Positions 1 to 5,898 are shown, counted from the first letter of the stretch. The stretch is 8,923 bases of DNA from Eubacteriales Family XIII. Incertae Sedis bacterium (GCA_031263875.1 JAISEX010000080.1:1-8923); one strand, 5' to 3'. Notes: generated by a model from the sequence alone, not told the origin. Translations and numbers: made by a program.

Positions 1-1156
1 GTATCAGATCCATCACGCGCAGCAGCTTTTCCTCGCGCTCCATCAAAAACAGAAGCGCCTTCAGATAATCTCCGTATAGCGCTCCGCCGCTGTCCGCCGG
101 ATATTCAGCCGTGCTCGAAATGGCGCCGTTTAAAATCTCCTCGATATTCAGCGTCGCCCACTGAGCGCTGTTTTTAAAAAAGGGAACGCGGCCGCCGTCT
201 TCGAGAATCATGATGTCGTTTCTCGTTTCGGCCGAAACCCACGCTTTCGTAATGGCCTCAAACGCCGCGAGTTCACCCGCGCCGCCCTCCGCCGCAAAGG
301 GCGCGGCCAGCGCCGTTATAATTCCGCATTTCTCCGTGTCGGCCAGCAGCGCCGCCTTGTTCATGCTGTCACGCAGCGTCGTCAGGTAGGCTTTTACCAC
401 GGCGTAATTCGCCGCGTCGCTCTCTTTGCCCGCGATAATATATTCCACCTCGCGCGCGAAAAACCGTTCCTCCGCGTAGACGCCGTCATGCGCGTAACCG
501 AAGACGCTCACGATATATTCGTCCGCGGCGGTCTCCGCTCCGGCGGAATCGAACACCTCCGCGAGCAGCGATATCTTCTCGTCCGAGAGGTCGAGCGCTC
601 CCGAACTCACGTAGCCGTGTGACGGAAGCGCCTCCTTGACCGCTTGGTTGCGCAGTACGCGCGCCGTTTCCGGCTCGCCCTCCGTATCGCCGAAGCCGGG
701 ACCCGAATCCTCACTAACCGCTATGATCTTCTTCTCCACGGCATGGTGTAATTGCGCCTCGAACAGCTCCACATCCAGCAGCGAGAACTGCTTCAGGCTC
801 GCGCCGTACTCCGTCCTCAAATGTATCATCTTCGATCCGCCGTCCAAGGGCAAAAATCTGTTGTAACCCGCCGCGTCAGTTTTCACCGCGGAATCGGCGT
901 AAAACGCGAGGTCTTTCTCGATCTGCTGTTCGTCGCCCCGAAACGCGAGAAGCCCGTAATCGGCGTACAGCCGCGTGTCGTATTCCGCGAGGATCGAGCG
1001 TCCGGCGAGACGGAACGCGGCGTCCGCGCAGCTCCTTCCCGCCGACGCCTTCGTCGCGGCGAATATCACCGTCGTCAGCCCTATCAGGCAGGCGAATAAC
1101 ACCGTAATAAGAACCGCTGCGTCGCCCCGCTCGCTTTTGAACAGCCGCTTCACCAT
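1..1156 (-). CDS. DUF5702 domain-containing protein, tad-locus TadE/TadG-like membrane protein (C-terminus beyond the left edge)
   Basis: An open frame of 385 codons runs without a stop from ATG 1156 to the left edge. The N-terminus is TadE/TadG-like: a basic start (MVKRLFKSERG), a membrane segment at about residues 13-31, then an extracytoplasmic chain. Landmarks that I associate from memory with DUF5702 are YADYGLLAF (about 65-73), EYIVSVFGYAHDG (about 208-220), EVEYIIAGK (about 232-240), RNDIMILEDGGRVPF (about 312-326) and YGDYLKALLFLMEREEKLL (about 361-379). Glutamate is absent at +5 after Gly11, so processing by a prepilin peptidase is doubtful. The start is supported by AAAAGGGG at 1168-1175, 11 nt upstream, and by a 7-nt overlap (ATGGTGA) with the TadE-like gene, which implies translational coupling. 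The family occurs beside tad genes in Clostridia, and its precise role is not established to my knowledge. The frame and the tad context are certain; the family name rests on recalled motifs. Confidence 0.85.
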   Translation of the reverse strand, partial: MVKRLFKSERGDAAVLITVLFACLIGLTTVIFAATKASAGRSCADAAFRLAGRSILAEYDTRLYADYGLLAFRGDEQQIEKDLAFYADSAVKTDAAGYNRFLPLDGGSKMIHLRTEYGASLKQFSLLDVELFEAQLHHAVEKKIIAVSEDSGPGFGDTEGEPETARVLRNQAVKEALPSHGYVSSGALDLSDEKISLLAEVFDSAGAETAADEYIVSVFGYAHDGVYAEERFFAREVEYIIAGKESDAANYAVVKAYLTTLRDSMNKAALLADTEKCGIITALAAPFAAEGGAGELAAFEAITKAWVSAETRNDIMILEDGGRVPFFKNSAQWATLNIEEILNGAISSTAEYPADSGGALYGDYLKALLFLMEREEKLLRVMDLI

Positions 1157-1554
1157 GCCGGTAAAATCCCCTTTTCCTCGTCAATACTGTATGACCGCGC
1201 CGTATAGACCCGGTCGATCCTGCCGCTGCGCGTCAGCATGCCGCCCGTGTAACGTTCGGTCGCGTCCGCGCTGATATACGGCGAAAGTGTGCCGCCGCCC
1301 TCGCCATAGGTGATGTCGATGCTCTCAGCTTTCGCGCGAAAAATATCCGGCTTCCCCGCCTCGGTCAGCACCAATTCCGTCGTGCCCGTCCCGGCCGCGG
1401 CCCGGTCGCGCAGTTCCTCGTGCATCTTCGACCGCAGCGAACATTCGCTGTAATAATTGATCATCATCGAGATCGTAAACAGCGCGCTCAAAATGATAAG
1501 CGGGAAGACGATGGCGGATTCCACCATTGCCGAGCCTTCTTCCGAGCGCATCAT
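1150..1554 (-). CDS. TadE-like minor pilin/pseudopilin
   Basis: This is a 134-aa protein with the classic TadE beginning: a short charged leader ending in Gly7, then SAMVE with glutamate at +5, then a hydrophobic stretch at about residues 13-33 (IVFPLIILSALFTISMMI). That is the class III prepilin arrangement, so cleavage after Gly7 by a TadV-type peptidase is expected. The rest (about 100 aa) is a soluble extracytoplasmic domain without cysteine pairs or recognisable motifs. TadE and TadF proteins are low-abundance pilin-like components of the tad machine. The start overlaps the pilin stop by 4 nt (ATGA at 1551-1554). A second ATG directly follows the first, so initiation could be one codon later. 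GGGTAAG a few bases upstream is a modest ribosome site. The end overlaps the DUF5702 start by 7 nt. Confidence 0.85.
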   Translation of the reverse strand: MMRSEEGSAMVESAIVFPLIILSALFTISMMINYYSECSLRSKMHEELRDRAAAGTGTTELVLTEAGKPDIFRAKAESIDITYGEGGGTLSPYISADATERYTGGMLTRSGRIDRVYTARSYSIDEEKGILPAW

Positions 1555-1715
1555 TCGAACTTACCCGACGAGAGGCTCGCGAAGATGTCCTCCACAAACG
1601 ACTGTATCTGCGTGCGGAATATCAATCCGATCACGATGGCTATCGCGACGAGGATCGCGACTTGGACGAGCTCCATACCGTCATTTTTCTTCATCAAACG
1701 TATAATCTTTTTCAT
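1551..1715 (-). CDS. flp: Flp-like type IVb pilin (Flp1 type)
   Basis: This 54-aa protein has the shape of a clostridial Flp1 pilin: a short basic leader (MKKIIRLMKKNDG), Gly13 as the predicted prepilin peptidase site, then a single hydrophobic helix at about residues 17-33 and a short amphipathic tail. It would form the pilus fibre, with the ATPase, TadB and TadC as its assembly machine. I chose ATG 1715 because GAGGT lies 5 nt upstream (1721-1725). The frame stays open to a TTG at 1778 and contains an ATG at 1727, but both lack as good a ribosome site. The canonical glutamate at +5 of the mature pilin is Gln18 here, while a glutamate sits at +2 (Glu15). The gene is separated from the rest of the operon by the palindrome array and overlaps the TadE-like gene by 4 nt. 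The identification is by architecture and context. Confidence 0.8.
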   Translation of the reverse strand: MKKIIRLMKKNDGMELVQVAILVAIAIVIGLIFRTQIQSFVEDIFASLSSGKFE

Positions 1716-1736
1716 GTTGTACCTCATTTCTATTCC

Positions 1737-1751
1737 GGCGAGTGACTCGCC
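1737..1751 (-). promoter_or_regulatory. Palindrome just upstream of the pilin ribosome-binding site
   Basis: GGCGAGT-G-ACTCGCC is a perfect 7-bp inverted repeat around one central base. It can form a 5-bp GC-rich hairpin with a 5-nt loop. It ends 11 nt before the GAGGT ribosome site of the pilin gene, so it could affect pilin translation or mRNA stability, or be a dyad protein-binding site. The function is inferred from position only. Confidence 0.4.
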
Positions 1752-1797
1752 ACGTACCGTGTAATAAATTTTTCGCAAAAGTTGTTACCGCCACACT

Positions 1798-2127
1798 GTC
1801 AAGCAAAACGCCTGACGCTCTTTCCCGTCAAGCGAAATGCTTGACACTTCTTTTTGTCAAGCAAAATGCCTGACGCCATTTTTCGTCAAGTGAAATACTT
1901 GACACTGCTTTCCGTCAAGCAAAACGCTTAACACTTCCGTTTCCCTGTCCTTCGTTAGCGCACAAGGCGCAGCGGGCAGGTTGTCAAGCAAAACGCCTGA
2001 CACCATTTTCAGTCAATCAAAATACTTGACACTGCTTTTGTCAAGCAAAACGCTTGACGCCTCCGTTTCCCTGCGCTTCGTTACCGCACAAGACGCGACG
2101 GACAGGTTGTCAAGCAAAACGCCTGAC
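1798..2127 (-). repeat. Array of nine 19-bp palindromes (29-bp period) between tadC and the pilin gene
   Basis: Nine copies of a 19-bp inverted repeat of the form GTCAAGC-N5-GCTTGAC lie at 1798-1816, 1827-1845, 1856-1874, 1885-1903, 1914-1932, 1983-2001, 2012-2030, 2040-2058 and 2109-2127. The first five start exactly 29 bp apart, and the later ones fall at 29 and 28 bp, with 10- or 9-bp spacers that are purine-rich in the operon sense. Two homologous 50-bp linkers (1933-1982 and 2059-2108) interrupt the rhythm. A 29-bp period is not a multiple of three, and no credible reading frame uses the stretch. Read as minus-strand RNA, eight of nine copies form a 7-bp stem with no mismatch when G·U pairs are allowed. 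The position, inside the operon directly ahead of the pilin, suggests RNA hairpins controlling mRNA stability or expression. A multi-site operator is the alternative. Confidence 0.9.
1856..2108 (-). repeat. Higher-order tandem duplication (127 bp + 126 bp) within the palindrome array
   Basis: Segment 1856-1982 (palindromes 3, 4 and 5 plus a 50-bp linker) is repeated as 1983-2108 (palindromes 6, 7 and 8 plus a 50-bp linker). The spacers match in order, for example ACTGCTTTCC versus ACTGCTTTT, and the linkers share blocks such as CCGTTTCCCTG and CGCACAAG. Palindrome 9 (2109-2127) looks like the start of a third unit. The array therefore grew by unequal duplication of a three-palindrome block. 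Confidence 0.85.
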
Positions 2128-2156
2128 ATTACGTCTTCGCGCATTTTATCGCCGTG

Positions 2157-2228
2157 TCACGGAATGCCATAACGGTCTGATTTCGCATCGTCAATGCCGG
2201 CCTTTGGCTTAAATGTCCCGAATACCAT
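2157..2228 (-). CDS. Small 23-codon ORF behind a strong ribosome-binding site
   Basis: ATG 2228 opens a 23-aa frame, beginning MVFGTFKPKAGIDD and ending in YGIP, with a TGA stop at 2157-2159. It has no signal peptide, no membrane segment and no family I recognise. The reason to take it seriously is the ribosome site: AAAGGAGGTGA at 2236-2246 is a near-perfect anti-16S match, the strongest in the operon, 7 nt from the ATG. The ORF begins 41 nt after the tadC stop and ends 30 nt before the palindrome array. It could be a small protein, a leader peptide whose translation affects folding of the downstream hairpins, or the remnant of a longer gene. Nothing in the peptide itself separates these. 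Confidence 0.45.
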   Translation of the reverse strand: MVFGTFKPKAGIDDAKSDRYGIP

Positions 2229-2235
2229 AATTCCC

Positions 2236-2246
2236 TCACCTCCTTT
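2236..2246 (-). promoter_or_regulatory. Near-consensus Shine-Dalgarno sequence ahead of the 23-codon ORF
   Basis: AAAGGAGGTGA lies 7 nt from the ATG at 2228. The other genes of the operon have weaker sites such as GAGGT, AGGAAGGA or AAAAGGGG, so this is the best ribosome site in the window yet it serves only a 23-codon frame. Confidence 0.7.
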
Positions 2247-2269
2247 CGCATTTTCGCCCCAGTCCCTCG

Positions 2270-3601
2270 CTACTTCATCTCGATAACCGCGGGCGCCACG
2301 GTTATCAGTATTATCACCACGAGCTGCAAAACCATCGGAAACGTCAGTTTCGTTTCCGCGATGCGCCCCGCCTTCTCCGCGCTCTTTTTCCGCATATCCC
2401 ACAACATATCGCTTTCCTGCGACAGTTTTTCGCCGAGCGCGCTGCCCTTGTCGATGTTATCCGCGAGTATCGCGCTGAACCGCATCACCTCGCGCCGGCC
2501 ACTCCTTTTCGCAAGCTCGGAAAATTCCGACATAAGCGACACACGCGACGAGCGTATCCGGTCCTCCATGCGGCACAGTTCCTCGTAGAAATACCGTTCG
2601 CCCACGGACTCCCTGCGTTCGCGGTAATCGTCCGCGATCTTCGATATAGCGCTCGTGATCACGATGCCCGCGTTGAGCAGGAGCAGCAGTTTATCGAGAA
2701 AATCGGGGAAATCACGCTCGACGCTTTCGCGCGCGGCCGCGATCTCCCGGTCGATACCCGCGTACCGGCGCCGGTAGACGATAAAACCGAATATCAGAAA
2801 TACCACGGGCGCAAACAATATCGTCCGGTTCGACGGCGCCGCCCAATCCAACTTGACGCCGCCGGCCGTCCCCGCGGGCAGCACCGCCTCGTTTCCCGCG
2901 CTGCCGTTCGACACCTCGTCGACGACGGAATCGATGGTTTCCCCGATATCTCCCGCGTAGGCGTAATCCCCCGGCGGATCACCGACAAAGAGGTTCAGTT
3001 CAATCCTCTCGGACGCCTCGCCAAGACGGATCATGGCGCTCAGACCGACCCGGTCGCCCTTACGCCCTTCGATATGGTTCACCGTGCCGTCCGGCGTTAC
3101 TGCCTTCTCGTTATCGGACGACCACACGATATCCGCGCCGCTTTCGGCGTCGTGGCCGATCAGATCGAGGTCGTATCTGACGTCGGAAAGTTTTTCATTC
3201 CTCCCGAGTATCAGCGCGGGAAGCCGCTGCTTCAGGTCGTCTATGCGGCGGCGTATCTCCGCGGCGTTCGCTTCCGCCGGCAATACGCCGACGGACACAC
3301 GCTTCTTCACGCTTTCGCCCCCGTACTCGGCGGTCACTTCCGTGTCGATCCGCTTCGTCGCCCCGCCGTACGCGTTCCGCGTCATATCGGCCTCCGGCTG
3401 CGCGAAAAACGGGAACAGCGGCGTTACCGCAAGCGCCAGCGATACGAGCAGGCCCGCGAGCGCGATCATGAAATTCTGCCGGTTCCTGCGCCGCTCCTTC
3501 GCGATACATTCAGCGGGATCGAGCGTCCCGGCCGCGCCCCATTTCTGCCGCATTACGGCTTCATCGCCGTATATCCCGCGCGCTATCTTAGACTTCAACA
3601 T
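2270..3601 (-). CDS. tadC: TadC-like pilus platform protein with an extracytoplasmic Ig-like insert
   Basis: This 443-aa inner-membrane protein belongs to the GspF/TadC class. A cytoplasmic N-terminus (1-44) is followed by a membrane segment (about 45-67), a long extracytoplasmic stretch (about 68-258), a second segment (about 260-276), the cytoplasmic GspF-type helical domain (about 295-420) and a final segment (about 421-438). The C-terminal part is typical of TadC: FLDKLLLLLNAGI, then LRK-type helices, then KLTFPMVLQLVVIILITVAP. TadC is expected to pair with TadB as the membrane platform that the ATPase drives. Within the insert, about residues 140-206 (DIVWSSDN, then TPDGTV, then a series of alternating beta-strand-like segments) resemble an atrophied bacterial Ig-like domain. 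I chose ATG 3601, which overlaps the tadB end by 14 nt. A TTG at 3625 is possible but has no better ribosome site. The insert makes the protein much longer than a plain TadC of about 300 aa. Confidence 0.88.
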   Translation of the reverse strand: MLKSKIARGIYGDEAVMRQKWGAAGTLDPAECIAKERRRNRQNFMIALAGLLVSLALAVTPLFPFFAQPEADMTRNAYGGATKRIDTEVTAEYGGESVKKRVSVGVLPAEANAAEIRRRIDDLKQRLPALILGRNEKLSDVRYDLDLIGHDAESGADIVWSSDNEKAVTPDGTVNHIEGRKGDRVGLSAMIRLGEASERIELNLFVGDPPGDYAYAGDIGETIDSVVDEVSNGSAGNEAVLPAGTAGGVKLDWAAPSNRTILFAPVVFLIFGFIVYRRRYAGIDREIAAARESVERDFPDFLDKLLLLLNAGIVITSAISKIADDYRERRESVGERYFYEELCRMEDRIRSSRVSLMSEFSELAKRSGRREVMRFSAILADNIDKGSALGEKLSQESDMLWDMRKKSAEKAGRIAETKLTFPMVLQLVVIILITVAPAVIEMK

Positions 3602-4310
3602 TGGTGATCTTCTGCCCCCATACAAAAGCGAATCCCATTACCGCGAGCGCCGCCGTCATAATGACGATGCCCGCGGGCGTCCCGTACAGCGGCCGCATAT
3701 AATCCGGCGACGAGAGCTGCAGAAACCCCATGATGATCACGGGCAAAACCGCGAGGATCACCGTTTCGTATTTTTTCTGCGCGATCAGCGTGTCGATGCC
3801 CCGGCGTATCTCGATCTTGTCCATGATCTGGATCGACGAATGGTGCACCGCTTTCATCATATCGCCGCCCGTCGTCAGGCAGGTGAAATACACATCGGCA
3901 AAGTTTCGCAAATCGCCGCTGCCGCACCGCGCCGCAAAGTCGAGCATCACGGTTTTTTCGGACTCAAGGCCGACGGTCAGCCGGTCCAGCGCTTCGTCGA
4001 GTTCGCGCATAATCACGTCGCTCTCACCGTATATCAGCGACAGGTCGCCCCTCGCTTCGAGCAGCGCTTCCGTCAAATGCCGCCCCGTCGCGAACGACGA
4101 CGAAAGCGACGCCAGCAGATCCTTCACGCGCACATCCATATCAGCCTTGAATTTTACCGCCAGATGTTCGTTATAGAACCGCTTGCACGGTATCGACATT
4201 GCGGCCAGCGCCGCGGCACAGATGATATTATGGTAAAACAATATCCCGACCAGGAAAAACGCCGGCACCGCAACCGTGTAATACGTGTGTTTCTTAAAAT
4301 TTTTCACCAC
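3588..4310 (-). CDS. tadB: TadB-like pilus platform protein (GspF family)
   Basis: This 240-aa integral membrane protein has the TadB layout. Two adjacent N-terminal hydrophobic segments (about 10-40) are followed by a cytoplasmic helical GspF domain (about 50-180) and two C-terminal segments (about 185-205 and 213-233). Recognisable pieces are DLLASLSSSFATGRHLTEAL (about 63-82), the second helical half FADVYFTCLTTGGDM (about 137-151) and KKYETVILAVLPVIIM (about 183-198). The first half resembles the usual quasi-bundle in which TadB contacts the ATPase. It starts with GTG at 4310, with AGGA 5 nt upstream. The next codon is also GTG (4307) and could be the true start. The start overlaps the end of the ATPase gene by 7 nt, and the end overlaps tadC by 14 nt, so the three are co-translated as a block. 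It is shorter than many TadB proteins because the N-terminal region is compact. Confidence 0.88.
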   Translation of the reverse strand: MVKNFKKHTYYTVAVPAFFLVGILFYHNIICAAALAAMSIPCKRFYNEHLAVKFKADMDVRVKDLLASLSSSFATGRHLTEALLEARGDLSLIYGESDVIMRELDEALDRLTVGLESEKTVMLDFAARCGSGDLRNFADVYFTCLTTGGDMMKAVHHSSIQIMDKIEIRRGIDTLIAQKKYETVILAVLPVIIMGFLQLSSPDYMRPLYGTPAGIVIMTAALAVMGFAFVWGQKITNVEV

Positions 4311-5500
4311 TTCATTCCTTTCATCTTCAGCTTGGTTTGATCCCGCAGCGGGTTTCCCGTGCGAAACAGCCCCCGCTCGGGCGAGTAATCGAATAATTTG
4401 TTCAGCGTTATCTCGCCGTCTACCATGCCCGTTATCTCCGATATTTCGAGCGCCACGCGCCGCCCGCCGCCGATGCGCCCCAGATGCACGAGAATGTCGA
4501 TGCCCTCCGTTATCTGACGGCGAATCGCCGCGATCGGGTAATCGGCTGCTTGCAGGAACATGGCTTCGAGCCGGTACAACATGCCCGCCGGCGAATTAGC
4601 GTGCCCCGTGCTCAGCGACCCCGAATGGCCCGTGTTCATCGCCTGTATCATGTCGAGGACTTCCGCCCCGCGCACCTCGCCCACAATGATCCGGTCGGGA
4701 CGCATGCGCAGGCTCGCGCGTATCAGTTGCGTCATACCCACGCCGCCCTTGCCGTTCGCGTTCGCGCTGCGGCATTCGAGTTTCACGATATTCTCCAGCG
4801 CGGAAATCTGCAGCTCCGCCGCGTCCTCGATGGTCACGATGCGCTCGTGCTTGGGAATGAAATTCGAGAGGACGTTGAGAAACGTCGTTTTGCCCGAACT
4901 CGTACCGCCGCTGATAAAAATGTTGTACGCCGCCTGCACCAGCTTGATAAGAAAATCCGCCGCCGCCTGCGTGATCGTCCCGTACGCGAGCAGCTCGTCC
5001 ATCGTAATGCGCGACTCGGGGAATTTCCGGATCGTCAGGATCGGCCCGTTCAGCGCGACATTTTTATACACCGCGTTGACCCGGCTGCCGTCCGCAAGCC
5101 GCGCGTCGAGGATCGGCGTGAGCTCGTTGATTTCCCGGTGGACGTCCGCCGCGATGCGCCGCATCACTTCCTCCAGTTCCTCCGTCCCGTCGAATTCCGC
5201 GTCCGCGCGCATCACGCGGCCCGCCTTCTCGATAAAGATATCGCGCGGCCCGTTCACCATGATTTCCGAAACCGAACCGTCGTCGACAAACGGCTGCAAA
5301 ATGCTGAGCTTCTTCCTCGTCTTGTAGAGCACCGTGTCCACCACGCGGATCCGCTCCGCGACCGAAAGTCCCGCGTACTCGCGATTCGTCGAAACCCTGT
5401 CCTCCGAATAGCGCCGGATATCCTCGTCGCCGCCCACCTCGGGACGCGCCCTGATATGTGTGCGCACGTCCTCCGTCAACTTTTGTATCGCATCCCGCAT
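4304..5500 (-). CDS. cpaF: CpaF/TadA-type pilus assembly ATPase
   Basis: This 398-aa secretion ATPase (VirB11/PilT superfamily) hydrolyses ATP in the cytoplasm to drive pilin assembly through TadB/TadC. The N-terminal domain contains the CpaF hallmark SEIMVNGPRDIFIEKAGRV (78-96), followed by the linker region with LDARLADGSRVNAV (131-144). The catalytic core has Walker A GGTSSGKTT (198-206), the Asp-box RIVTIEDAAELQ (220-231), Walker B with RPDRIIVGEVRG (267-278) and the His-box MNTGHSGSLSTGHANS (288-303). All nucleotide-binding residues look intact and the length is normal. I chose ATG 5500, preceded by AGGAAGGA with a spacing of about 8 nt. The frame stays open upstream to a TTG at 5551, but that would overlap the previous gene without a ribosome site. 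It begins 1 nt after the stop of the 82-aa gene and overlaps tadB by 7 nt. Confidence 0.96.
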   Translation of the reverse strand: MRDAIQKLTEDVRTHIRARPEVGGDEDIRRYSEDRVSTNREYAGLSVAERIRVVDTVLYKTRKKLSILQPFVDDGSVSEIMVNGPRDIFIEKAGRVMRADAEFDGTEELEEVMRRIAADVHREINELTPILDARLADGSRVNAVYKNVALNGPILTIRKFPESRITMDELLAYGTITQAAADFLIKLVQAAYNIFISGGTSSGKTTFLNVLSNFIPKHERIVTIEDAAELQISALENIVKLECRSANANGKGGVGMTQLIRASLRMRPDRIIVGEVRGAEVLDMIQAMNTGHSGSLSTGHANSPAGMLYRLEAMFLQAADYPIAAIRRQITEGIDILVHLGRIGGGRRVALEISEITGMVDGEITLNKLFDYSPERGLFRTGNPLRDQTKLKMKGMKW

Positions 5501-5501
5501 T

Positions 5502-5750
5502 TCAATTATCCTTCCTTTCGTCACTCCGCGGCGCGGCGCGTAATACCACAATGATCTCCTTCACGCCGCGCCCCACATCCTCCGGCAAACTCAACTCAAT
5601 GCCCCCGCCTCCCGCAAACCCGTCCAGAGGACGCACCATCCGCGCCGACGTCCCCGGAATATTTTCCGCGATCACCTCCGCGAGAGCCGCCGCGAAGTCC
5701 GCATCAAACCCCGCGATTTCCTTATTTAAATGCTTTCTAATAATCTTCAT
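5502..5750 (-). CDS. Unrecognised 82-aa protein, first gene of the tad operon
   Basis: ATG 5750 opens an 82-aa frame with no family I recognise. It begins MKIIRKHLNKEIAGFDADFA, continues with a helix-like AALAEVIAENIPG, has a glycine-rich turn (DGFAGGGG, 43-50), then a beta-strand-like EIIVVLRA (65-72) and a charged tail. It has no signal peptide or membrane segment, so a small cytoplasmic protein is likely. It stops at 5502, 1 nt before the ATPase gene, which ties it to the pilus operon. There is no Shine-Dalgarno sequence: the ATG sits almost exactly at the predicted transcription start of the operon promoter. An upstream TTG at 5759 lies inside the -10 element and is excluded on that ground. 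Codon use and composition match the neighbours. The function cannot be assigned; position suggests an ATPase partner or a regulator. Confidence 0.8.
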   Translation of the reverse strand: MKIIRKHLNKEIAGFDADFAAALAEVIAENIPGTSARMVRPLDGFAGGGGIELSLPEDVGRGVKEIIVVLRAAPRSDERKDN

Positions 5751-5786
5751 GTCTGACAATATATCACTTAATCAATAATATGTCAA
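5751..5786 (-). promoter_or_regulatory. Near-consensus sigma-70/SigA promoter of the tad operon
   Basis: On the minus strand, -35 TTGACA (5786-5781, perfect consensus) is followed after exactly 17 bp by the -10 element TATATT (5763-5758), itself preceded by TGA, which gives an extended -10 (TGN). The sequence upstream of the -35 (about 5787-5825) is made of A and T runs, as in an UP element. The predicted start point is near 5751, at or within a few bases of the ATG at 5750. Confidence 0.85.
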
Positions 5787-5860
5787 TAGAGTATTTAAAT
5801 TCTTTTTTAAAAACTTTTTTATCAATTGAGAAAAGATTGAGAAATTCCCAAAATATTTTC

Positions 5861-5890
5861 CGGGCGCATGGGGCTTCGCCCCACCGGGCT
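5861..5890 (+). repeat. 30-bp GC-rich motif, left copy of an inverted pair
   Basis: The motif consists of CGGGCGCATGGGGCT (5861-5875), two bases, then GCCCCACCGGGCT (5878-5890). Its centre forms a hairpin, GGGGC-TTC-GCCCC at 5870-5882. Both parts recur in reverse complement at the other end of the gene-free region: the 15-mer exactly at 6642-6656 and the 13-mer exactly at 6558-6570. Confidence 0.8.
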
Positions 5891-5898
5891 ATCCGCTT

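Noticed and set aside
876..1184. A 102-codon minus-strand frame overlapping the DUF5702 gene start
   Set aside because: It is out of frame with the continuous 385-codon frame from 1156, which carries all the family landmarks. The translation is Arg- and Gly-rich noise.
1798..2127. CRISPR array
   Set aside because: The repeats are 19-bp palindromes with 9-10-bp spacers that resemble each other. CRISPR repeats and spacers are longer, spacers are unique, and no cas gene is present.
1797..2127. TTGAC(A) in each palindrome as a series of promoter -35 boxes
   Set aside because: I found no matching -10 element about 17 bp downstream of the copy nearest the pilin gene (TTTGCG is there instead). The motif is explained by the palindrome arms.
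1981..2172. A 63-codon plus-strand frame through the repeat array
   Set aside because: The translation (repeated SSKTPD and similar) merely reads the palindromes, the period is not a multiple of three so the frame is not maintained between units, and there is no ribosome site.
3033..5554. Long plus-strand frames (435 and 356 codons) opposite tadC, tadB and cpaF
   Set aside because: They have the same antisense codon-alignment effect over clearly identified minus-strand genes. There is no ribosome site or recognisable domain.
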